Notes: a model not told the origin generated them from the sequence alone. Positions 1-7,427 are shown, numbered from the stretch's first letter. The stretch is 13,025 nucleotides of DNA from an uncultured Prevotellaceae bacterium (GCA_937902455.1 CALELI010000071.1:1-13025), one strand, 5' to 3'. Numbers and translations are program-made.

Positions 1-82
1 TTGCTGGAGCAACGGTAAATATGGCGAATTCGTTTGTAAGAATTGCATAATCCTTTGGATCTGCAATTTCAATCCGTGACAT
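1..82 (-). CDS. Unknown protein, N-terminal 27 residues only
   Basis: An open frame on the minus strand begins with ATG at 80-82 and is still open at the left edge of the window. An in-frame TGA lies 12 bases before the ATG, so the start cannot be much further upstream. The visible peptide begins MSRIEIADPKDYAILTNEFA. I do not recognise the family, and 27 residues are too few for a domain call. The gene lies downstream of the recombinase fragment on the same strand and is separated from it by a hairpin terminator, so it probably has its own transcript. A 6-bp hairpin (75-80 with 86-91) surrounds its start codon. It sits in the AT-rich DNA left of the junction near 545 and so probably belongs to the same foreign or rearranged segment. 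It could also be a chance open frame. Confidence 0.35.
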   Translation of the reverse strand, partial: MSRIEIADPKDYAILTNEFAIFTVAPA

Positions 83-113
83 TTTGTCACGAACTCATAA
101 ATTTTAAGATAAA

Positions 114-149
114 CAAAGAGTCATCAAAATTATCATAGATGACTCTTTG
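114..149 (-). terminator. Hairpin terminator after the recombinase fragment
   Basis: A perfect 12-bp inverted repeat, CAAAGAGTCATC at 114-125 and GATGACTCTTTG at 138-149, encloses a 12-base AT-only loop. Read on the minus strand, the stem is followed by the U-rich stretch TTTATCTTAAAATTTAT. It lies about 20 bases beyond the recombinase stop codon, which fits a terminator for that gene. The stem is symmetric, but the T run on the plus side is shorter, so minus-strand use is favoured. Confidence 0.6.
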
Positions 150-169
150 CATTTTAAGTTAAGTCAAGT

Positions 170-568
170 TTATTTAAATAATCCATTTACAGCTGGAATA
201 TAATCCTGAATCGAAGAAATCATTTCCTGGATACCACTTCGTGTATAATATTCAGTCATATGTTCATCAGAATGACCTGCAATCTTTTGGACTACCTCCA
301 CAGGAAGATCTCTACGCATTCTTGTAATATAAGTATACCGTAAAGAGTGAGGTACTAGTTTTCTTTTATTTATTCTAATTCCAGTTTTTCTTAATTGCTT
401 TTTAAAAACCTTTTCAGCAAATTCTTGTGCAATTGGACGACCATATTCATCAGTGAATAAGAAATTATATTCTTCCCTTTTTTCAGACTGATAAAAATGT
501 TGTATCAAAGGAATGATATCATCAGGAAGAGGTGCTATTCTTATTTTCTTTTCTTCAGCATTTCCTGT
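170..568 (-). pseudogene. Tyrosine recombinase/integrase, 5'-truncated
   Basis: This is the C-terminal part of a tyrosine site-specific recombinase, the class that cuts and rejoins DNA through a tyrosine-phosphate intermediate. The frame is open from 568, just after a TAA at 569-571. It reads through a strand typical of these enzymes (KKIRIAPLPDDIIP), then box II HSLRYTYITRM (His and Arg of HxxR at about 347-338), then AGHSDEHMTEYYTR with the third-motif His and the likely nucleophilic Tyr. The N-terminal core-binding domain and the first catalytic Arg motif (TGLR type) are absent, so the fragment cannot be a working recombinase. A TTG at 506-508 could start a shorter product but is unlikely to be the native start. 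The break coincides with the truncated ABC-F gene on the other strand. The DNA is clearly more AT-rich than the rest of the window, as expected for a mobile-element gene. Confidence 0.8.
541..552. other. Junction between recombinase and ABC-F remnants
   Basis: Recombinase-like sequence on the minus strand persists up to about 544-550 (residues AEEKKIRIAP). ABC-F-like sequence on the plus strand begins at about 550 (residues FLQHFLFTP). The breakpoint therefore falls in or near the run TTATTTTCTTTTC. Base composition also changes here: 32 percent G+C in 421-480 against 50 percent in 601-660. I see no obvious direct repeat or transposon end at the point. It may be an illegitimate recombination scar, an integration or inversion junction, or a misassembly. 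Confidence 0.6.
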
Positions 569-1185
569 TTACTCCACAGGAACAGCATACGTACATCTAC
601 AAATTGAGTGGGGGAGAGAGGCGACGTCTCTATCTGTGTACTGTGTTGATGCGTAACCCAAATTTCCTCGTTCTCGACGAACCGACCAATGACCTCGATA
701 TCGTCACATTGCAGATTCTCGAAGATTACCTTGCCAAGTTTCATGGCTGCCTCATTGTAGTGAGTCATGACAGGTATTTCATGGACAAGGTTGTTGACCA
801 CATACTTGTCTTTCATGGTGATGGCGACATTCAGGACTTTCCTGGCGGTTATTCATTATATCGTGAGTCAAAGGTGCTGAGTTCACAGACAAGTGCTGAC
901 TCTGATAAAAAAACAAAGGATGTCCCTTCTGCTAAGATGCAGAAAAACTCTAGCAACACTCAGCAATGTCGGAAACTTACGTTCAAGGAAAAACGGGAAT
1001 ACGAGCAACTCTCAATTGATATTGACAACCTTGAGGCGGAAAAGAAACTGATGGAAAAGGAACTTAGTTCTGGCAACATTTCTACAGACAGGATCATACA
1101 ATACTCAAAACGTCTCCCTGTGTTAGAGGGGGAACTGGATGTTAAATCGATGCGCTGGCTGGAACTGAGTGAAATCGAATCATAA
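550..1185 (+). pseudogene. ABC-F ATPase, C-terminal part only
   Basis: ABC-F proteins are soluble twin-ATPase factors that act on the ribosome (translation factors or antibiotic protection); the Uup branch carries a C-terminal coiled coil. Only the end of the second ATPase domain remains. The ABC signature LSGGERRR is at 604-627, Walker B with NFLVLDEPTNDLD is near 661-699, and the switch His is in IVVSHDRYFMD at about 754-786. A lysine/glutamate-rich coiled-coil tail follows (about 980-1170, KEKREYEQLSIDIDNLEAEKK), which suggests a Uup-like member. The whole first ATPase domain, the linker and the second Walker A are missing; about 210 residues remain where full-length members have roughly 600 or more. 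The frame is open back to 517 and a GTG at 532 could start translation, but the product could not bind ATP normally. The reading frame is otherwise intact, so the loss looks recent, or is an assembly artefact. Confidence 0.8.
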
Positions 1186-1205
1186 TCCAATGGTGATATG
1201 GGGAT

Positions 1206-1242
1206 AAAAAAAGAGGGCTACATGATTTGTGCCCCTCTTTTT
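1206..1242. terminator. Two-way terminator between ABC-F remnant and rng
   Basis: The inverted repeat AAAAAGAGGG (1208-1217) with CCCTCTTTTT (1233-1242) forms a 10-bp stem with a 15-base loop. It has a T run on the plus side and an A run (T on the minus side) on the other. It lies 20 bases after the ABC-F stop and 14 bases past the rng stop, so it can end transcription from both converging genes. Confidence 0.8.
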
Positions 1243-1256
1243 AGTGTGTCTGCTTG

Positions 1257-2834
1257 TCAGGCCTTTGAATCGATGTCTTGTTCCATGTTAATCTCTTCCC
1301 CTTTCCTGTTCTTGAATTTGTACTGAAGAAAGGCAAGTGACTGGTCTGGAACAACTTTGACTCCAAATCCGTATTTCATCTTCCACTTCAGAATCTGTGA
1401 TGGGAATCCTTGATTAAGATATGCGTGGACATACGGGTGGCAATAGAGTGTGAAATTCTTCTTGCCAAGACTTTTTGCCATGTAGTGTACCTTGCTGTCG
1501 AGAGTGTCTGTGAAGATATAAGAGGATCTGATTGTTCCCTTGCCGAAGCAAGTTGGACATACTTCTTCTACTTTTACATCCATTGCAGGACGTACTCTCT
1601 GTCGGGTGATCTGCATCAGCCCGAATTTACTAAGCGGCAAGACATTGTGCTTTGCTCTATCCGGACGCAATAAGTCATTCATGTGTTCGTAGAGCTTCTG
1701 TCGGTGTTCGGATTTGTCCATGTCAATGAAGTCAATGACAATGATACCTCCGATATCCCTTAGTCGTAACTGGCGTGCAATTTCGTCTGCTGCACCCATG
1801 TTGACTTCGAACGCATTGCCTTCCTGGCCTTCGACGTCGCGTTTTCTGTTTCCGCTGTTGACGTCAATGACCGTAAGGGCTTCTGTGTGTTCAATGATGA
1901 GATATGCACCTTTGTTGTAACTTACGGTGCGCCCGAATCCCGACTTAATCTGCTTGGTTACATCATAATTATCAAAGATCGGTACTGAACCCTTGTAGAG
2001 TTTTACTATCTTACTGCATTCTGGGGCTATGAGCGATACATAACTTTTCACTTCCTTGAAGACTGTCTCGTCGTTGACATAGATACTCTCGTAGGAAGGA
2101 TTGAACAAATCGCGCAATACCGAAACAGTACGACTGGTTTCCTCGGGAGCGAGGACTGGAAGATCTGGGGCTTGCTGAACCCTCCTCATGCATTCATTCC
2201 ATTCGTCGAGTAACCAGTTAAGTTCGTTGTCGAGTTCTGCCACTTTTTTCCCTTCAGCAACTGTACGTACGATTACACCCACATTCTTAGGCTTGACGCT
2301 TTGAATAAGTTGCTTCAGTCTGGCACGCTCTTCCGAACTCTTGATTTTACTTGAGACGCTTACTTTATCAGTAAATGGAATGAGTACAAGATAACGGCCT
2401 GCAATAGATATCTCTCCAGAAAGTCTCGGTCCCTTGGTGTTGATTGGCTCTTTAGTAATCTGTACCAGAATCTCTTGTCCGAGTTCTAGTACAGAATCTA
2501 TAGTGCCATCTTTTTTTAGGTCTGGCTGTCGCCCAGCTTTTTCAAGAGGGACAAGTTTCTTTCTGTCGCTTGAAACCTGTTTTATGTACTTCTCAATTGA
2601 TAAGAACTGTACCCCTAAATCTTGGTAATGTAGAAATGCTTCACGCTCATGACCGACCTCAACAAAGCATGCGTTCAAACCAGGCATGATTTTCTTGACT
2701 CTGGCTGCATAGATGTTGCCCACAGAATATGCAGTGTTTAAACCTTCCTTTTGGAATTCTACCAGTCGCTGGTCTTCCAATAAGGCAATGGTCACCTCCT
2801 GTGGTTGCGCGTCAATAATAAGTTCGCTTTTCAT
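1257..2834 (-). CDS. rng: Ribonuclease G/E family endoribonuclease
   Basis: This 525-aa protein is a single-strand endoribonuclease of the RNase E/G family, used in rRNA 5' maturation and mRNA turnover in the cytoplasm. An S1-type RNA-binding domain covers about residues 38-128 (VGNIYAARVKKIMPGLNACFVEV), with a lysine-rich insertion around 80-118. The RNase H-like and DNase I-like core follows. The metal-binding aspartates are D324 in VIDVNSG and D368 in VIDFIDM, and the zinc-link motif CPTCFGKG has C426 and C429. The length is close to E. coli RNase G (489 aa), and the long C-terminal scaffold of RNase E is absent, so the RNase G label fits better. The ATG at 2832-2834 gives a normal family N-terminus. 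It is the last gene of a minus-strand cluster, 19 bp after the small basic protein gene, and is followed by the two-way terminator at 1206-1242. Confidence 0.95.
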   Translation of the reverse strand: MKSELIIDAQPQEVTIALLEDQRLVEFQKEGLNTAYSVGNIYAARVKKIMPGLNACFVEVGHEREAFLHYQDLGVQFLSIEKYIKQVSSDRKKLVPLEKAGRQPDLKKDGTIDSVLELGQEILVQITKEPINTKGPRLSGEISIAGRYLVLIPFTDKVSVSSKIKSSEERARLKQLIQSVKPKNVGVIVRTVAEGKKVAELDNELNWLLDEWNECMRRVQQAPDLPVLAPEETSRTVSVLRDLFNPSYESIYVNDETVFKEVKSYVSLIAPECSKIVKLYKGSVPIFDNYDVTKQIKSGFGRTVSYNKGAYLIIEHTEALTVIDVNSGNRKRDVEGQEGNAFEVNMGAADEIARQLRLRDIGGIIVIDFIDMDKSEHRQKLYEHMNDLLRPDRAKHNVLPLSKFGLMQITRQRVRPAMDVKVEEVCPTCFGKGTIRSSYIFTDTLDSKVHYMAKSLGKKNFTLYCHPYVHAYLNQGFPSQILKWKMKYGFGVKVVPDQSLAFLQYKFKNRKGEEINMEQDIDSKA

Positions 2835-2853
2835 TACCTATTTATGTTGGAGT

Positions 2854-2943
2854 CTATTTGCTCTTATGACGATCCTTTCTCAGTCTCTTCTTGCGCTTGT
2901 GAGTCGAGATCTTGTGTCTTTTTTTCTTTTTTCCGTTAGGCAT
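2854..2943 (-). CDS. 29-aa AURKAIP1/COX24-like basic ribosome-type protein
   Basis: A very short gene lies between HU and rng. Its ATG is at 2941-2943, followed by 29 codons and a TAG at 2854-2856. The peptide starts MPNGKKKKRHK and continues with HKRKKRLRKDRHK; more than half of it is Lys, Arg or His. This matches the tiny AURKAIP1/COX24-domain proteins annotated in Bacteroidetes, which resemble the C-terminal tail of the mitochondrial small-subunit protein mS38 (KRRRKMxxHKxxKxxKxxR pattern). By that analogy it should bind rRNA on the 30S subunit; the function is inferred from the family. Its stop is 19 bp before the rng start and its start is 63 bp after the HU stop, all on one strand, so co-transcription is likely. 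It is short enough to be missed by standard gene-length cut-offs. Confidence 0.8.
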   Translation of the reverse strand: MPNGKKKKRHKISTHKRKKRLRKDRHKSK

Positions 2944-3006
2944 TGTTAATTGATTTTTAAAGTTGTATGTTTTGTTAACTATTACGAATTGTATTGTTAA
3001 CTGGAT

Positions 3007-3288
3007 TTACTTTGCTTCAGCAACTGCGTTGAGGAAAGTCTTTGCAGGCTTGAATGCTGGAATGTTATGCTCTGGGATGATGAGAGTAGTGTTCTTTGAA
3101 ATGTTGCGAGCAGTCTTCTTAGCACGCTTCTTAAGGATGAAAGAACCGAATCCACGGAGATATACATCCTCACCATTAATCATGTCTTCCTTCACTGTTG
3201 CCATAAAGGCTTCTACTACGTTGAGAACTGTGGCCTTGTCTGTGCCTGTTGTCTCTGCAATCTGCTTTACGATTTCTGCTTTTGTCAT
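3007..3288 (-). CDS. HU/IHF-family nucleoid DNA-binding protein
   Basis: This 93-aa protein belongs to the HU/IHF family, small dimeric proteins that bend and compact DNA. The N-terminal helices (MTKAEIVKQIAETTGTDKATV) are followed by the strand-turn GEDVYLRGFGSFILKKRAKK. The DNA-binding arm has TARNISKNTTLIIPEHNIPAFKP, with the family's proline near the arm tip and the AFKPAK end motif. Length and motif order are normal and complete. The sequence alone does not separate HU from IHF; a single such gene next to rng in this phylum is usually called HU. It is the first gene of the HU-small protein-rng cluster. A TACCTTTG -7 element lies about 75 bp before its ATG. Confidence 0.93.
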   Translation of the reverse strand: MTKAEIVKQIAETTGTDKATVLNVVEAFMATVKEDMINGEDVYLRGFGSFILKKRAKKTARNISKNTTLIIPEHNIPAFKPAKTFLNAVAEAK

Positions 3289-3361
3289 TGCTTTGTTCGT
3301 TTAATTTTTTATTATTAATAATATGTTATATGTATAATTTTGATTTTCAGCATTCGAGGTG

Positions 3362-3369
3362 CAAAGGTA
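3362..3369 (-). promoter_or_regulatory. Bacteroidetes-type -7 element upstream of HU
   Basis: CAAAGGTA on the plus strand reads TACCTTTG on the minus strand, matching the TAnnTTTG -7 consensus. The -33 region about 20 bases further upstream is a T-rich run without a clear TTTG. Transcription would start near 3355, giving a leader of roughly 65 bases before HU. The rest of the 201-bp gap 3289-3489 is very AT-rich, with a run of A and T at 3390-3408, and I see no gene in it. Confidence 0.55.
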
Positions 3370-3489
3370 ATCATTATTATTCAAACATAAAAATTTTTTT
3401 GAAAAAAAGTTGCTCCAAAATGCTACCTTTCTGCACATAAACCATCATTTGCTTACAATGGAGGCTATATTTCCTATTAAATAGTGTGT

Positions 3490-4821
3490 TTAGAAAGAGT
3501 ATGCAAGTCCGAACGTGAGGTATTCCTTAAACTGGAAGTATCCTGTCTTTCGGTCATAGAAGTCGGGGTTGCTTCGATTTCTGTTATCATCAAATCTCCA
3601 CAGAGTATACAGTTCGGTGCTGATGTACTTCGACAGCTGGTATGAGAACACGTTTTCGAGTTCGCTCTCGACGTACTTATATGATGTGAAGCAGTAGAAC
3701 CGGCATCTCCAGGAGAGGTTCTTGACAAGGGTGAACCTCGTATTGAATTCTACCTTCGAACCCCAGTCCTGCTTGAAATCGGATTGCTGACCGTATGTGT
3801 TGTGGATATTCTGTTCGTCAGTCTTGATGTACCTGAACTTATAGGAAAGAGGAAGCAGTGTAAGCGACAGGGTGTTACCATTCTTGAGCGACGGATTGAA
3901 ATCGAAACCGAGCGAAACGTTACCGTCAAGTGGTGCGAGGAACTGTGAGAATACATCCTTCCTGTTAGTCTTGTAGCCTGGCATAAACTGTGATGTGCCT
4001 TCTGCCGTGAGTGTGTATTTCCATGACTTGGTGCTTTTCAGTCCCAGCTTGGAATAAAGGTTCAGACGGTCGTTGTTTGTGATGAATGTATGGCATGTAT
4101 CTGCCGACGTGGTAACGAATCCCAGTCTTGTGTCGAGCTTATTCTCCCATGTCCACTTTTTCGTGTCATCGTATTTTGCCTCAAGATACAAGGATGCCAG
4201 CATCGTTCCGTTGTTGTTGCCTCCTTTGTGCCAGTTGTCGGAAATGTAGTTCTGAGTGAACTGGAGAGAGAACTTTCCGTATGTCTTCCAGAAGTTCGGC
4301 TTTGTGATTTTGAGATTAATGTCCATAGGCTCCACCACTGTCGGAATAGTTTCCGGCTGCTTGACTTCCTTTATTACTTCCTTGATATCTTCCTTTTCGA
4401 GTTTGGTCTCATCTGCATTCGGTATCAGTTCCTCTTTGTCAAACTGGTCATCGTGGTATGCAAAGTTTTTGGGGAACGACATGTACCAATCCATCAGACG
4501 GCTATTCTTGTCTGCCATGAGAGAATCGGACGGAGTGTCAATCGAAAATATGTCCCTGGTCACTCCTTTGTAGTAGGTCCCAGGACCAAATAACTGGTAG
4601 AGATATGGGTTCAGTATGTCAACCTTTTGGTTTGAGGACGTGAAGATATTGTCTTTTATGGCATGAAGCGAATCGATGTAATTTGTATCAGTACGTTGGA
4701 TATGAGAAGGCTCGTGGGTGATTGTCTGCAGCACGGCATTCGACAAGGTGAGAATACTGTCGGTCTGTGAGAAGGCCGTGACAGACATAAACATCATTAT
4801 TATGAGGACTTTGATTTTCAT
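3490..4821 (-). CDS. DUF3078-type outer-membrane beta-barrel protein
   Basis: This 443-aa exported protein has a signal peptide at residues 1-19 (MKIKVLIIMMFMSVTAFSQ). Residues 20-165 form a polar region containing an acidic/lysine stretch (about 128-155, EKEDIKEVIKEVK). From about 180 the protein is rich in alternating aromatic beta strands and carries ISDNWHKGGNNN (193-204), the hallmark NW..GG segment of Bacteroidetes DUF3078 proteins. It ends in FGLAYSF, with the terminal Phe typical of outer-membrane barrels recognised by the BAM machinery. The biochemical role is unknown. The ATG at 4819-4821 lies one base after the stop of the amylase gene, so the two are probably translationally coupled. 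I see no separate promoter before it and no convincing terminator after it. The first 165 residues may be a separate periplasmic domain or linker that I do not recognise. Confidence 0.75.
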   Translation of the reverse strand: MKIKVLIIMMFMSVTAFSQTDSILTLSNAVLQTITHEPSHIQRTDTNYIDSLHAIKDNIFTSSNQKVDILNPYLYQLFGPGTYYKGVTRDIFSIDTPSDSLMADKNSRLMDWYMSFPKNFAYHDDQFDKEELIPNADETKLEKEDIKEVIKEVKQPETIPTVVEPMDINLKITKPNFWKTYGKFSLQFTQNYISDNWHKGGNNNGTMLASLYLEAKYDDTKKWTWENKLDTRLGFVTTSADTCHTFITNNDRLNLYSKLGLKSTKSWKYTLTAEGTSQFMPGYKTNRKDVFSQFLAPLDGNVSLGFDFNPSLKNGNTLSLTLLPLSYKFRYIKTDEQNIHNTYGQQSDFKQDWGSKVEFNTRFTLVKNLSWRCRFYCFTSYKYVESELENVFSYQLSKYISTELYTLWRFDDNRNRSNPDFYDRKTGYFQFKEYLTFGLAYSF

Positions 4822-4822
4822 T

Positions 4823-6328
4823 TTATTGTTTTGTCGAGAATTTTAGTACTGTACCTCCCAATGCAGGTATGGTTATCTGGATAGGTTCGTCAGGCAACAA
4901 TGGATATCTATATCTTGCAGAGGTGAGGAGTTCGGTGGCAGATGTCTCTGTCTGGCTGTTCAGGTTGAGACAGTCAAAGGCATGCTTAGGAATGACAACC
5001 TTGGCATATTGTTCTTCTCCGGAGAAGTTTGCCGTTACGAGAATCAGGTCGTTGTCCTTGTGACGCAGGAAAGCGTATACTTTGTTGGTATCCATGTCCA
5101 TATTCTCGTAATTGGCATACATGACGTCGAAGAAACTTCCCTCGCGTATGGCCTTTTCGTTGTTGATAAGTCCGAGTACCTTGCTGTAATATGCCTTGAG
5201 TGATTTTTCTGCTTCTGTGAGTCGCTTACCGTCAAACCGTCCCTTGTTCGTCCAGCGTGAAATCGAATCAATTGTCCAGTAGTCGAATATCGACGTCCTG
5301 CCGTCAAGGCCGCTGAACCCTTCTGCATCTGATGCTGCTTCTCCCAGTTCCTGTCCGAAATAGAGCATGAAGGGATTTGTACCCATAAGTGCAGAGACGA
5401 GTAGGGCAGGGCGTCCTTTTATCGGATCGCTTGCAAACCATTGTGAGGCAAGACGCTGCTCGTCATGATTCTCAAGGAAGTTTACCATGTGATGACGGAT
5501 GTCATCCACATTCTGCCAACACTGGGTTATCAGTGATGCCGACTGACCTCTAACCACGTCTTTCAGTGTGTCGTAGAGTCCGACTTTGTCGTACAGATAA
5601 TCAAAATGACCATTAAAGAGGTAATTACGATATTCCCATGGGTTGTAGACTTCTGCAATGAAGATGATTCCTTTGTGACGTGCCTTGACCTGAGGTATTG
5701 CCCATTGCCAGAAAATACATGGGACCAGTTCTGCCATATCGCAACGGAAACCGTCAACGCCCTTTTCTGCCCAGAAGAGTAGAATGGCAAGCATCTTCTC
5801 CCATGTGGAATGGCATGAATAGTTGAGTTTTGCCGTATCCGTCCAATCTCCATCATGTAGATGACCTGGATAGTAGTTCTCGTCGGTGAATGGATTTATG
5901 GTACCTACATACTCTGCAGCAACATGATTTGGAATAAAGTCCATGATAAACTTCATTCCTTCGTCATGTGTTCGGCGTACGAGATTTGTAAACTCGTCCA
6001 TCCTCTTGCTGATATTTGTAGCCAGATCCGGATTTACGTCGTAGTAGTCTTTCACAGCATATGGACTGCCTGCATTTCCTTTGACGAGTTCAGGGTTGGA
6101 GGATGGAATGCCGTAGGTGGCATAATCGGTCTTTGACGCATGTGAGAGCATACCGGTATACCAAATACAGTTGACACCCATTGAATGGATTTCGGCCAGT
6201 GCCTTCTTTGTGAAATCTGCCATTCGTCCACAGCCATTCGTGGATTTGCTTCCGTTCGGGACACAGTTCTTTGAACTGGCTCCAAACAGGCGTGGAAGAA
6301 CTTGATATATAACCAGTCGCTCTTTCAT
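4823..6328 (-). CDS. Cytoplasmic GH13 alpha-amylase family protein
   Basis: This 501-aa glycoside hydrolase family 13 enzyme acts on alpha-1,4-glucans or maltodextrins. All four conserved regions are present: DFIPNH (130-135), GFRCDMAEL with nucleophile D197, FIAEVYNP with acid/base E226, and FLENHDEQRL with the transition-state Asp D289. The (beta/alpha)8 barrel is followed by a C-terminal beta domain from about residue 415 (VYAFLRHKDNDLILVTANFSGEE). There is no signal peptide (the start MKERLVIYQVLPRLFG is already barrel strand 1), so it should act in the cytoplasm, for example on stored glycogen or imported oligosaccharides. Exact specificity cannot be read from the sequence. It starts 4 bp after the fabD stop and ends 1 bp before the DUF3078 start, so it is the middle gene of a tight operon. 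Confidence 0.9.
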   Translation of the reverse strand: MKERLVIYQVLPRLFGASSKNCVPNGSKSTNGCGRMADFTKKALAEIHSMGVNCIWYTGMLSHASKTDYATYGIPSSNPELVKGNAGSPYAVKDYYDVNPDLATNISKRMDEFTNLVRRTHDEGMKFIMDFIPNHVAAEYVGTINPFTDENYYPGHLHDGDWTDTAKLNYSCHSTWEKMLAILLFWAEKGVDGFRCDMAELVPCIFWQWAIPQVKARHKGIIFIAEVYNPWEYRNYLFNGHFDYLYDKVGLYDTLKDVVRGQSASLITQCWQNVDDIRHHMVNFLENHDEQRLASQWFASDPIKGRPALLVSALMGTNPFMLYFGQELGEAASDAEGFSGLDGRTSIFDYWTIDSISRWTNKGRFDGKRLTEAEKSLKAYYSKVLGLINNEKAIREGSFFDVMYANYENMDMDTNKVYAFLRHKDNDLILVTANFSGEEQYAKVVIPKHAFDCLNLNSQTETSATELLTSARYRYPLLPDEPIQITIPALGGTVLKFSTKQ

Positions 6329-6332
6329 GTTG

Positions 6333-7229
6333 TTACTGTTCTGTGCCGTGAGCAGTTACTTCGTTGTTTATTTTGACAATCATGCCACGGAGGGCCTTGC
6401 CTGGTCCACATTCTGTGAAATCGGTAGCACCGTCTGCAATCATGTTCTGAACTTCATTAGTCCAGCGTACAGGAGATGTGAGTTGGAGTACAAGGTTCTT
6501 CTTTATTTCCTCAGGTTCAGTATGACCTTGAGCATCTACATTTTGGTAAACTGGATATTTTGGTGCGTGGAATTCCGTGGCTTCTATTGCAGCACGCAAC
6601 TCTTCCTGTGCTGGTGACATGAGTGGTGAATGGAAGGCACCGCCAACCTTGAGAGGAAGGGCACGCTTTGCACCTGCTTCTTTCAGTTTTGCACATGCTG
6701 TATTTACAGCTTCAATATCACCGGAGATAACTACCTGTCCCGGACTATTATAGTTTGCTGCCACTACTATATTGTCGTCTGTACTGACTTCCTGGCAAAT
6801 CTGTTCAATTGTCTCGTCAGGGAGTGCAATGATGGCGGCCATGGTTGATGGCTTGAGTTCACAGGCTTTCTGCATGGCCATTGCCCTGGCATAGACAAGA
6901 CGGAGCCCGTCTTCGAATGTCAGCGCACCTGCTGCAACCAAGGCTGAGAATTCTCCGAGAGAGTGACCTGCAACCATTTCGGGCAGGATTCCTGTTGCCT
7001 CAGAGTAACAGAGCGCTGTCACTACGGAGTGAAGGAATACTGCGGGCTGAGTCACCTTTGTCTGTCGGAGGTCATCATCTGAGCCATCGAACATGATGTC
7101 AGTTATTTTGAAACCGAGTATATCATTTGCCTTGTCAAAGAGTTCCTTTGCAAGCGGCTGTGTTTCATATAAGTCCTTTCCCATTCCTGAGAACTGAGAA
7201 CCTTGTCCTGGAAATACGAATGCATTCAT
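6333..7229 (-). CDS. fabD: Malonyl-CoA:ACP transacylase
   Basis: FabD moves malonyl from CoA to acyl carrier protein, supplying the extender for type II fatty-acid synthesis in the cytoplasm. The 298-aa protein shows the N-terminal FPGQGSQ (6-12, with the oxyanion-hole Gln at 9), the nucleophile motif AGHSLGEFSAL with S90, the substrate Arg in LVYARAMAMQ (R115) and the catalytic His in GAFHSPLM (H200). Length is close to the family norm of about 310. It is first in the operon with the amylase and DUF3078 genes, not in the usual fab cluster. Transcription probably starts from the promoter at 7275-7306, with a leader of about 40 bases. Confidence 0.96.
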   Translation of the reverse strand: MNAFVFPGQGSQFSGMGKDLYETQPLAKELFDKANDILGFKITDIMFDGSDDDLRQTKVTQPAVFLHSVVTALCYSEATGILPEMVAGHSLGEFSALVAAGALTFEDGLRLVYARAMAMQKACELKPSTMAAIIALPDETIEQICQEVSTDDNIVVAANYNSPGQVVISGDIEAVNTACAKLKEAGAKRALPLKVGGAFHSPLMSPAQEELRAAIEATEFHAPKYPVYQNVDAQGHTEPEEIKKNLVLQLTSPVRWTNEVQNMIADGATDFTECGPGKALRGMIVKINNEVTAHGTEQ

Positions 7230-7274
7230 TGTCAGTTATTGTTTTAATGATTTGTATTTATTGCATAATTAGTG

Positions 7275-7306
7275 CAAAAATAATACTTTTTTTCCAAATA
7301 TCCAAA
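7275..7306 (-). promoter_or_regulatory. fabD promoter, TTTG-N20-TATTTTTG
   Basis: On the minus strand TTTG (7306-7303) is followed after 20 bases by TATTTTTG (7282-7275). This fits the Bacteroidetes -33/-7 promoter (TTTG, 19-21 bp spacer, TAnnTTTG) well and is the best promoter in the window. It is placed to transcribe fabD, the amylase gene and the DUF3078 gene. Confidence 0.7.
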
Positions 7307-7365
7307 TAATCTTGGTGAGAACGACTGATAATTAATAAATAAGGTCCACGCTACGGCTTGAACCA

Positions 7366-7398
7366 ATAAAAAGGTGCATCCCTTTCGGAATACACCTT
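7366..7398 (-). terminator. Terminator of the infC-rpmI-rplT cluster
   Basis: On the minus strand AAGGTGTATTCC, a GAAA tetraloop and GGGATGCACCTT form a 12-bp stem with two G-T pairs, followed at once by TTTATT. It lies 30 bases after the rplT stop. It should end the ribosomal-protein transcript and separate it from the fabD promoter downstream. Confidence 0.85.
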
Positions 7399-7427
7399 AT
7401 AACATATATAAGAGATTGGTCTTATAC

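Noticed and set aside
170..508. Recombinase fragment as an intact short protein from the TTG at 508
   Set aside because: Family-like sequence continues upstream to about 544-550 and the first catalytic Arg motif is missing, so this is a truncation, not a small native gene.
1..600. A complete insertion sequence or integrative element at the left end
   Set aside because: Only a truncated recombinase and one partial frame are visible; no terminal repeats, target duplication or transposase could be found.
4090..4593. Long plus-strand open frame (167 codons) opposite the DUF3078 gene
   Set aside because: It is Cys-, Val- and Phe-rich with no domain and lies fully antisense to a gene with a signal peptide and family motif; it is a shadow frame.
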